From a virus, in the IMG/VR virus record IMGVR_UViG_3300024299_000748, positions 1 to 22,729 of that record: a stretch of 22,729 nt of DNA; one strand, given 5' to 3'. The notes below the pieces were generated by a model, which did not search any database, had not been told where the DNA came from, and worked only from the letters and a program-made list of their open reading frames with translations. The position numbers and the translations under genes were made by a program. Below, in pieces: positions 1 to 6,533 of the stretch. Position 1 is the stretch's first letter. Every line of letters starts with the position of its first letter.

Positions 1-2151
1 ATCAACAGGCAGCTTAAGCTTAGAATGATCCATCGGCATATTCTTTCTGTATTCTGCTGTAGCTATCATACAAGCGTGATATTTGATAGTTAGATTCTTC
101 TGTTGATTAGAAATGGATGTCATCCTACTGGACTGCTCCAAATTCATGAAGTCCATATAGTTGTGTGTGTTATCACAAATCATGAGTATCTTGCGATCAG
201 GGTGACGATTGCGATAGTAGCGAAGGTTCCTCTCCAGAGTACTTAAGGTCGCTCCATCTTCGCTGTCGATTATAACTAGGCGCTCTGATTCAATTAAAGC
301 TCTGAAAGATTCATTTGCTTTGTTGAATGCATGCGTAAATTCAGGAGGATAGTCTTTTAACGTAAATTTTGGTTGAACAACCATCCCAATAGTAAGTGCG
401 GGTCCATCTGGATATAGCATTCTATAAATGTTTGTTTTGATCCGGGGCTCTATTTGCTCATAGCTATCGTCAGTGCTGTGAATTATCACAGTAGTGTTGT
501 CGTCTGAAAGTGCAACATCAGTACCAATCATCAAGCATGTAGCTGTCTTGCCTGAGTTAGCCCTGCCACCAACATACATTAGCGCTCCTGAAGACCAAGA
601 CATACCGCCATTCATACTATCGGCAAAAATGTCAAAATAATTCATTTTGAATCCAGCTGTAGAAGCATCAGTAGAAGCATTAGCTCTTAATTCCTGGATT
701 GCGTCAAATCGATTTATTTGATAATTGATTCCAATTGAGTCTGTTTTGAACTCCTTTTCAATCAGTTCAAGCATTTGTTCATGCGTAGCCATGTGGGCCC
801 TAATATTATTAGGGTCCTGTTCTACTGCCCGCATATATGCTTCTGCTGCAGTTTTACTTTTCTCTAATTTCTGGGAGAACTTATTTGTACGTATTGCATT
901 CACATCTGCAAGAATAGCGGATGTTGAAACTGTAGTGAAGGAAGCTAATTCTTTAATAAGTAGCTCCCTTTTTACTTCAGTTTCTTCCGTAGCGATAATG
1001 GGTACCATCTTCTGACAAATCACATCAGGAGTATGATCTGTAGAGAAGGAGTTCAGTTGCCACTCAAATGCAGACATCTTCTTTAAGTTGAGATAGTCTT
1101 CTGGAGAATCGGAATCTTTTAAAAATTCATCCGTATCGTTAACCTCAGAATTTTGAGGAGGCATAACAATATATGTACTGACACCAGATGTGGTCTTTAA
1201 TATATTCTCTAACACTCTTTGTGTAGCTGCATGTCCAGCTTGATCCCAGTCGAAATTTAAGAAAAGTTTTCTTATTCCGATTTGTTTTAAATAGAGCAAG
1301 TGTGTCTCTGTAAACGCTGTGCCGCAAACTGAAACAGCATTTTTAATTCCAAGTCTGTAGAGCTGCATGAGCTCTCCAGGACCTTCGACAACGTAAAGAC
1401 CATACTTCTTGGCGTCACGATAAGCTACGTCGATGCCCATTAAAGCCTTAGTCTTCTTGTAAATGGCTGACTCAGGACTGTTTGTGTATTTTGGGATGTT
1501 GTCTTCTTCGAAGTTCTGGTTCCTGCAAATAAACCCAACAGTTCTTTTGCAGTGATCCTTTATCGCAAAGGTTATTTTGCTTTCAGCGAAGTAGTCGACC
1601 CATCGAGTACTAATTAGATTGGTGCTCGAGATGTAACTGGAGTCCCACCCCTTTGCAACAAGAAGCGATACTAGATGATCTTTATCTATGCTTCCTGCAG
1701 GCATAAGACTTTGAATCCAATTGCGCTCGACCATGTACTCGTTATTTTTTGGGTTAAGCCCTGCTAATACATCAGAGATTTCTTGAGCTAGCTTGAATAA
1801 CTTAATACGTTCTCTATCTTCCTCTGAGAGGACGCCAGGAGAATAAGGTATGTCTAGGGTATCGCAAAGTGTGGGGATCGTCAGGGTGATCCATTCAGGG
1901 CCACTTAAAGGTAGCTGATCGAAGTGTTCTGCACAGGTGAATATATCACCAGAGAATTCACATGAAAAACATTTTACAGTTTCATTGTTAGTCCTAGGGT
2001 TCAGGCTCATATTGGGCCTGCCCGTATCATTGTGAGCAAAGCAATGGAACTTTTTATTTAAATCAGTATCTGCAGACATTTTTTTTAATAAGTACTCAGG
2101 AAGCTTCGACCTTAATAGTGCGATAACTTCATCTGTGTCAGTAATATACAT
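1..2151 (-). CDS. Bifunctional primase-helicase (DnaG/DnaB-like, T7 gp4 architecture), C-terminus outside window
   Basis: Translating the minus strand from the ATG at 2149-2151 gives an open frame of 717 codons that runs off the left edge, so the C-terminus is missing. An AAGGAAA ribosome site precedes the ATG. Domains in order: a CHC2-type zinc finger (C37, H40, C61, C64), a TOPRIM domain with EGPGE near residues 255-259 and DWDQAG near 301-306, a long linker, and a RecA-like helicase core with Walker A GGRANSGKT near 525-534 and a Walker B-like strand (RKILMICDN). The family makes RNA primers and unwinds DNA at the phage replication fork. One polypeptide carries both functions, as in T7 gp4. 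It is the last gene of the replication operon seen here, 160 bp after the Cas4-like gene. That gap may hold a promoter, but none is convincing. Confidence 0.93.
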   Translation of the reverse strand, partial: MYITDTDEVIALLRSKLPEYLLKKMSADTDLNKKFHCFAHNDTGRPNMSLNPRTNNETVKCFSCEFSGDIFTCAEHFDQLPLSGPEWITLTIPTLCDTLDIPYSPGVLSEEDRERIKLFKLAQEISDVLAGLNPKNNEYMVERNWIQSLMPAGSIDKDHLVSLLVAKGWDSSYISSTNLISTRWVDYFAESKITFAIKDHCKRTVGFICRNQNFEEDNIPKYTNSPESAIYKKTKALMGIDVAYRDAKKYGLYVVEGPGELMQLYRLGIKNAVSVCGTAFTETHLLYLKQIGIRKLFLNFDWDQAGHAATQRVLENILKTTSGVSTYIVMPPQNSEVNDTDEFLKDSDSPEDYLNLKKMSAFEWQLNSFSTDHTPDVICQKMVPIIATEETEVKRELLIKELASFTTVSTSAILADVNAIRTNKFSQKLEKSKTAAEAYMRAVEQDPNNIRAHMATHEQMLELIEKEFKTDSIGINYQINRFDAIQELRANASTDASTAGFKMNYFDIFADSMNGGMSWSSGALMYVGGRANSGKTATCLMIGTDVALSDDNTTVIIHSTDDSYEQIEPRIKTNIYRMLYPDGPALTIGMVVQPKFTLKDYPPEFTHAFNKANESFRALIESERLVIIDSEDGATLSTLERNLRYYRNRHPDRKILMICDNTHNYMDFMNLEQSSRMTSISNQQKNLTIKYHACMIATAEYRKNMPMDHSKLKLPVD

Positions 2152-2311
2152 TTATTTCCTTTTCAAGAGGAGGCTACTTATTGCGTAGCTGGGTATAGCT
2201 TTTCTAAAAGCGTTTTGAGGTATAGCTGTAAAATTTACATTTTTCTAATACTAATTTGTTCAATAAGGAAGCTCACAACACATAACTCTTTGTTATGATT
2301 GCGGACCCCCG

Positions 2312-3361
2312 TTACGATTCGCCGTTCTCGCCTTGTAAATCTTGTAGCGAGAACTCTTTTTGAGTGCCGTCTTCTTCGTGGCAGATATACTTATAATCAC
2401 AGAAGCGGCACTGCCAGTCGCCTTTTTGAACGGGCTTAACGACTCGGTTTTTGCCTTCCTCCAGCTGCTTCTTTCGCTTCTCGTATTGAGTCGCATCGGT
2501 TTTGCTAAGCAGCCCTTGTTCATGCAGTTGAGCTATCTTCTCTTGAGTGAAGAGCAGCTCATAATCAGCTGCGGGTATTTCGCCCTTTTCACTTTCAAGA
2601 CAATCAGAAAGCAGCTTGTAGTTTTCTAAGATGCTTTGAATTGTGATGTTAGAATTAACCTTCTTGGTAGTGATTGGAGTGTGACCTTGGTAGAAAATAT
2701 AATCAAGGTCGTCGTCGCCTTTTTCAACAGTAATCATGTATTCAGCGAAACGACCAGTGTCACGAGCACCATATGTAAGTAACGCAGCACCAAATTCCTC
2801 ATTACTGTTGCCGTACCACCATTGATAGATTCCTAATTGCATTAAATGTGATTCTCTGGGGGTGCCAATAAGACCCTTCTTATGTTGAGAATCAGTGCCA
2901 AGAACACTATTAGCATTAAATCCGTAAACCGATTTAACTTCAACAATGTGAAGATTGGTTGTTTCTGGATCAACTACAATTAGGTCGATCTTGCCGGAAA
3001 TATTATAGCCAGGGACATATATACTAACTTGAGAGCCAATATAGATCCCTGACTCTTTCGCCATATTGATACAATACTCTTCATACAATTCACCTTGGAT
3101 CCAAATCCAACGCATGTATTTGTCTGTAGGCGTCTTATATTCGTTAACAAGGTCAACGAGAGGCTTTAGGTGATCGTATTTCTTATCAAAATAATAATTA
3201 TCTTTAGCGAATCTAAAGAAAGCCTGCCTTCGGCATTTCCCTACGGGAGCCCCGTCTACTACTGCTGTTGCGGAGCTAGGCCACAAGGTGGGAGCTTTTT
3301 GCTCCCCTAACTTAGGGCGTTCTAAGTACTGAGAGACATGCTTGATAAAGGACCAAGTCAT
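2312..3361 (-). CDS. Cas4/RecB-like PD-(D/E)XK nuclease with predicted iron-sulfur cluster
   Basis: A 349-aa protein. The nuclease core is visible as D126 (SGKIDLIVVD), E141-x-K143 (VEVKS) and a downstream QxxxY motif (Q175, Y179), the signature of the RecB/Cas4 exonuclease family. One cysteine near the N-terminus (C43, GKCRRQAFF) and three near the C-terminus (C318, C321, C327) match the four-cysteine Fe-S cluster of Cas4 and AddB proteins. Such phage enzymes process DNA ends in recombination or replication, and no cas1, cas2 or array is nearby to suggest adaptation. The ATG directly follows the TAA of the upstream gene, so the two are probably translationally coupled. Family assignment is firm; the exact substrate is not known. 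Confidence 0.85.
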   Translation of the reverse strand: MTWSFIKHVSQYLERPKLGEQKAPTLWPSSATAVVDGAPVGKCRRQAFFRFAKDNYYFDKKYDHLKPLVDLVNEYKTPTDKYMRWIWIQGELYEEYCINMAKESGIYIGSQVSIYVPGYNISGKIDLIVVDPETTNLHIVEVKSVYGFNANSVLGTDSQHKKGLIGTPRESHLMQLGIYQWWYGNSNEEFGAALLTYGARDTGRFAEYMITVEKGDDDLDYIFYQGHTPITTKKVNSNITIQSILENYKLLSDCLESEKGEIPAADYELLFTQEKIAQLHEQGLLSKTDATQYEKRKKQLEEGKNRVVKPVQKGDWQCRFCDYKYICHEEDGTQKEFSLQDLQGENGES

Positions 3362-3673
3362 TTAATTATCCTTTAAGTTTATTTTTGATTCAGCTATCTC
3401 AGCTTCGGCCTCGGCTTCAGTCTTTTGAAGTTCGAACTGAGTTTTTATTTCCTTTACTCGTTCATCTTGGAAAGCTTGAAATTTATCTCCCATTTCAATT
3501 TCAATGTCTTTGCCTTCAAGTTCCTGATAGAGATACTCCACGAGTAGAGATAATTGAATCATGGAATTGAAGTTATAGTCGATTCTAGCTTCAAGAGCTT
3601 GAGAGAGAGGGATTAAGAATCCGAAGGGTACTGGTTGTTCTTGAACGTTAGGGTCTAGTTCGTCGTTTGACAT
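3362..3673 (-). CDS. Small acidic coiled-coil protein, function unknown
   Basis: A 103-aa protein not matched to a known family. The N-terminal third is Pro/Gln-rich. Residues about 30-55 look helical, and the last 35 residues are a charged helix rich in Glu, Lys and Ala (EAEAEAEIAE), likely a coiled coil. There is no signal peptide or membrane segment. It lies between the metallophosphoesterase (stop two bases upstream of this ATG) and the Cas4-like nuclease (ATG directly after this stop), so it is clearly part of that operon. It may be an accessory subunit of either neighbour, but nothing in the sequence proves this. Confidence 0.7.
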   Translation of the reverse strand: MSNDELDPNVQEQPVPFGFLIPLSQALEARIDYNFNSMIQLSLLVEYLYQELEGKDIEIEMGDKFQAFQDERVKEIKTQFELQKTEAEAEAEIAESKINLKDN

Positions 3674-3675
3674 GT

Positions 3676-4740
3676 TTAGATTACGCCTTTTTTTGTGGGT
3701 AAATGTGATCCTAAATAAATAGGAGTGGAGTCGTTAAAGTTTGTGTTGCCATCTGAATCTTGATAAACGATGGCGTAGCCATTCATTGCATTTTTAAATC
3801 TTAGATCTGCTCTGAATTGATAGGGGAGTTTATGCGCCATTGCGCCTTGTTCGATAAGGAGCTTTCCAGAGATAACACCCTTGTACACCTTATGTGTGTG
3901 ACCCACAACGATAGAATCAAAATCGCTAGAATCCATACGTTGTGAAAAGTGATCGTGAAGTTTAACTACGGTTGCGCCTGGGTATTTGCTTCCGAATCCA
4001 CTTGGATGACAGAAGATAGTTTTTCCAATTCGGACGTACCACGAGTCGTATTTTTGATAATGAACGTTCTTGAAATCTACGATAGTTTCTAATTCACCAA
4101 AAGTGTTTAATTTTTCTCCTGCAGCAATGCGTGACAAAAGGTCTGGACGGTAGACTTTCATAACATCGCTTGATAGTCCACTTTGTTTTATCGCTCTAGT
4201 AGTTCTATAATCATGGTTCCCAGAGACCATAACCACCGTGGGAAAGTTATTCGACAGATAGTGTACTAAGTCGAATGCAGCAATGTATTCTTTTATTGCA
4301 GCAATACTTTTAGTCTTACTGAAGGTGCTGAACATGTAGGCATCAAGGATGTCCCCATTCAGAACTACAATATCAGCGTCTTTATGCTTATCAAGTGCTG
4401 CTTTCATATCTTCCCAGAGGAAGAATGGTATGTGCAGATCACTGAAAGATATTATTTTTCTGGCTTTTGAAGTGCTAAGCCCTAGCTCTAACTTAGAGCT
4501 TTTAGACCTGAACTCCTTAGCGGTGTCAATAATATTCTTCCATGCATTGTCGTAAGTTTGAGATACTTTTGAATTATCTTTTCGAGAAATTTTAGTTCTT
4601 ACTGCGTCGAAGGTTCGCTTCACTGGAAAGCCAGGAGTTCCTTGCTCATGTTTTAGGCAGATTAATTCAGCAATTTCTTTAAAGGTTTTTTCACCAGTAA
4701 ATAGTTGCAATAGGTATTCTTCTTCAGGAGTCCATCTCAT
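3676..4740 (-). CDS. Calcineurin-like metallophosphoesterase with N-terminal SANT/Myb-like domain
   Basis: A 354-aa protein. The two-metal phosphoesterase motifs are complete: D101-x-H103 (SDLHIP), GD at 129-130 (LNGDILD), GNHD at 174-177, H245 (FCHPSG) and GHTH at 280-283. The first ~55 residues (RWTPEEEYLLQLF, later RTFDAVRTKISRK) resemble a SANT/Myb-type helix-turn-helix, which suggests nucleic-acid binding. The family hydrolyses phosphodiesters or phosphomonoesters; the Mre11/SbcD nucleases belong to it. The start overlaps the end of DnaE fragment 3 by 17 bases with an AAGGA site inside that gene, so the two are coupled. A role in DNA processing is inferred from context; a phosphatase acting on nucleotides or proteins is also possible. 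Confidence 0.85.
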   Translation of the reverse strand: MRWTPEEEYLLQLFTGEKTFKEIAELICLKHEQGTPGFPVKRTFDAVRTKISRKDNSKVSQTYDNAWKNIIDTAKEFRSKSSKLELGLSTSKARKIISFSDLHIPFFLWEDMKAALDKHKDADIVVLNGDILDAYMFSTFSKTKSIAAIKEYIAAFDLVHYLSNNFPTVVMVSGNHDYRTTRAIKQSGLSSDVMKVYRPDLLSRIAAGEKLNTFGELETIVDFKNVHYQKYDSWYVRIGKTIFCHPSGFGSKYPGATVVKLHDHFSQRMDSSDFDSIVVGHTHKVYKGVISGKLLIEQGAMAHKLPYQFRADLRFKNAMNGYAIVYQDSDGNTNFNDSTPIYLGSHLPTKKGVI

Positions 4741-5986
4741 AAAAGTCCTTATAAATATTAATTGAATTTAAAATAAGCTTTATATCTGGCTCAACTTGCT
4801 CAACCTTTACCTTGCAGGTAACGATTGTAGTTTCTTTTAAGCCTAGACTTGAAACTTTTTTCCATAGCTGTGGAAAAATAACAATTTCAGCTGAACTAGT
4901 TTTATCATTAATTTCAACGAAAGCCATCTGTTTGTTTTTTCTTGTTGTAATCTCTTTCATAGAAAGGATGACACCAGCGACGTTAGCGTAGTCACCTTCC
5001 TCTAATGAATCCAGGTCGTCTTTTTTAATTGATATCAAATCTAGTGGGTGTCCACCAATGTAACAACCAATGTAATTTGCTTGATTTAATATCTCTTCCA
5101 TACCTAGCTCAATAGAATCTGACTTAAGAAGTTCGGGGAACTCAGGCTTATCTTTCGGCTTTAGAGAGACTTTTTTCTTTAAGTTCTCAGCTTCTAATGG
5201 TTCTAGTTCCTCAGACATGAGATGAAAATTGTCTATGTCATTCTCTTTTACTTTATCTTTATCAATTCTGTTCTGTATTTTCTTAAGTTCTTTTCTAAGA
5301 AAGTTTCTACGCTCTATAAGCGGAACAACTTGGTTGTTGTAATTGTCTCGCTCCACAACGTCTAACTGGCGCTGCTTGTAGTCTTCAAGATCTCTTACGT
5401 ATGCGTAAATTAAAGGGCACTTCTCTAGAAGTCCTGCTCTATCGTAACCTAGCTTATCGAAGGCACCAGCCTTAACAAGAGCATCGAACGTTTTTGTATT
5501 TACTTTTTGAAGGTTAATTCTTGAAATAAAATCTTTAACAGATTTAAAGGGTGTTTTTTGTCGAGCTTTAATAATCATACGAGCAGCAGTCTTGCCGACG
5601 TCTCTGATTGCATTGAGCCCAAAGTATATCTCGCCATCACTGATTGTGAATTCGTATCCGCTTTGATTAACAAATGGCGGATACACATGCACACCAAACT
5701 TTTTAGCTTCTTGAATGTATTCAGGAGCTTTAATTGCCCAGGATTTAGGCTGTAAAGTTTTACTTCTTGTGGACATCAACGCAGTAAAAAACTCCACAGG
5801 GTAATGCGTCTTCATATACGCGCTTACATAAGTGAGTATGGAGTAGCTAACGCTATGTGCTTTATTAAAGCAATTAGAAGCTATAATTCCATTCTCGAGA
5901 ACAAAGTTATGATTGCCTTCCAAAGAAGCTACACCAATATCATAAACTTCTTCTTCTCCAAGGTACTCCTTTGAAATTATTTTCAT
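4724..5986 (-). CDS. dnaE: DNA polymerase III alpha subunit, C-terminal fragment, preceded by C-terminal half of a split intein
   Basis: 420 aa. Residues 1-38 are a C-intein ending IIASN. The extein starts at C39 with CFNKAHSVSYSILTYVSAY, the DnaE fingers segment that follows the ADY site of fragment 2. Next come a helix-hairpin-helix-like part (about 150-180, FDALVKAGAFDKLG), a charged helical stretch (about 198-275), the IGGHPLD motif (near 317-323) and an OB-fold domain (about 330-415). The β-clamp pentapeptide QxxLF normally found in bacterial alpha subunits is not evident. After splicing it would complete the polymerase begun by the genes at 13708-15330 and 16091-17425. The AAAGGA site overlaps the stop of the preceding gene. 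The gene lies downstream of a terminator that separates it from the virion block. Confidence 0.93.
   Translation of the reverse strand: MKIISKEYLGEEEVYDIGVASLEGNHNFVLENGIIASNCFNKAHSVSYSILTYVSAYMKTHYPVEFFTALMSTRSKTLQPKSWAIKAPEYIQEAKKFGVHVYPPFVNQSGYEFTISDGEIYFGLNAIRDVGKTAARMIIKARQKTPFKSVKDFISRINLQKVNTKTFDALVKAGAFDKLGYDRAGLLEKCPLIYAYVRDLEDYKQRQLDVVERDNYNNQVVPLIERRNFLRKELKKIQNRIDKDKVKENDIDNFHLMSEELEPLEAENLKKKVSLKPKDKPEFPELLKSDSIELGMEEILNQANYIGCYIGGHPLDLISIKKDDLDSLEEGDYANVAGVILSMKEITTRKNKQMAFVEINDKTSSAEIVIFPQLWKKVSSLGLKETTIVTCKVKVEQVEPDIKLILNSINIYKDFYEMDS
5873..5986 (-). other. C-terminal half of DnaE split intein (Int-C, 38 aa)
   Basis: Residues 1-38 of DnaE fragment 3. Block F is VYDIGV...NHNFVL and block G is NGIIASN followed by the +1 cysteine of the extein (C39). 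The terminal Asn38 and the +1 Cys are the residues needed for Asn cyclisation and transesterification. The penultimate residue is Ser rather than the common His, as in cyanobacterial DnaE inteins (from memory, Npu DnaE ends FIASN). The loop between block F strands (GVASLEGNHNF) is about three residues longer than the Npu form as remembered. Its partner is the N-half at 13711-14001. Confidence 0.93.
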
Positions 5987-5989
5987 AAG

Positions 5990-6217
5990 TTAATCCTTTA
6001 TTCTAATGGTTAAATCACTTAACTTTAAGGGCCTGCTAGAGCCTCTTTGAGAGGCTCTTTGAAGTCTTGTTAAGTTCACTTGTCGCTTTAGGTCTACTAA
6101 GCTAGAAGCATAAATAGTTGTGGTTTCAAATCCATCGAAATTGAATTTGTTTTTATAGTTGTCAATATCTGCAAGATTACAGAATTTTGGGTTTTCATAG
6201 GTTGCGACTATACGCAT
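5990..6217 (-). CDS. Small basic protein, function unknown
   Basis: A 75-aa protein with no recognised family. The N-terminal half looks mixed alpha/beta (MRIVATYENPKF) and the C-terminal half is basic (LTRLQRASQRGSSRPLK). It overlaps the 3' end of the preceding small gene by 23 bases. Its stop lies inside the ribosome site of DnaE fragment 3, three bases before that ATG, so the three genes form one translational unit. No LAGLIDADG, HNH, GIY-YIG or Vsr-type endonuclease motif is visible, although the gene lies between the two intein halves. Confidence 0.6.
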   Translation of the reverse strand: MRIVATYENPKFCNLADIDNYKNKFNFDGFETTTIYASSLVDLKRQVNLTRLQRASQRGSSRPLKLSDLTIRIKD

Positions 6218-6431
6218 TTAGGTTCCTTGAGGTTTCGTTGGGTATTTCAATGAATGTTACTTGAGAGCTCTCCCAAGTACAGACATAACTTTTGTTAGTT
6301 GTTGTAGTGAATTCTGTTGAGTAGAATTCGTGTGGCTCTATTCTATAAGTCTTTATAGACTTGATGGTTAGGCCGTGCCATTTCGTCCACTGTAGAGCAC
6401 CTTCTAGTGCTTCTTGAAACGAGTCGAACAT
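6195..6431 (-). CDS. Small protein, function unknown
   Basis: A 78-aa protein, not recognised. It begins MFDSFQEALEGALQW and continues with alternating hydrophobic and charged residues suggestive of beta strands (SYVCTWESSQVTFIEI). A good AAAGGAAA site lies just before the ATG. It is the first gene after the terminator at 6452-6486, so it opens the downstream unit that carries DnaE fragment 3. It overlaps the next gene by 23 bases. No nuclease or regulator motif is visible. Confidence 0.6.
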   Translation of the reverse strand: MFDSFQEALEGALQWTKWHGLTIKSIKTYRIEPHEFYSTEFTTTTNKSYVCTWESSQVTFIEIPNETSRNLNAYSRNL

Positions 6432-6451
6432 TTTTCTTTTCCTTTATATAT

Positions 6452-6486
6452 AAAAAAAGGGGTAGCCCGCCAATGCGAACTACCCC
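6452..6486 (-). terminator. Strong intrinsic (rho-independent) terminator
   Basis: Read on the minus strand, GGGGTAGTTCGC and GCGGGCTACCCC form a 12-bp stem (ten Watson-Crick and two G-U pairs) around the loop ATTG at 6459-6486, followed at once by seven U (6452-6458). It lies 48 bases after the stop of the 1196-aa fibre gene and 21 bases before the next ATG. There is no T tract on the other side, so it acts only on minus-strand transcription. It closes the virion block and separates it from DnaE fragment 3. Confidence 0.93.
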
Positions 6487-6533
6487 TCAAAACTAAAAGA
6501 TTACTTTATATTACTGTGTGTTGATTACTTTAA

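Noticed and set aside
795-817. 10-bp hairpin GGGCCCTAAT/ATTAGGGTCC with a 3-nt loop
   Set aside because: It is strong, but lies inside the primase-helicase coding region with no U tract, and in-frame codons explain it. Probably chance.
2152-2311. Possible promoter or terminator in the 160-bp gap before the primase-helicase gene
   Set aside because: Only a 6-bp hairpin (CATAAC/GTTATG) without a U tract and loose AT-rich -10-like strings. Not strong enough to annotate.
6038-6058. 8-bp hairpin AGAGCCTC/GAGGCTCT
   Set aside because: Inside a small coding region, with no T run of useful length on the minus strand; not a terminator.
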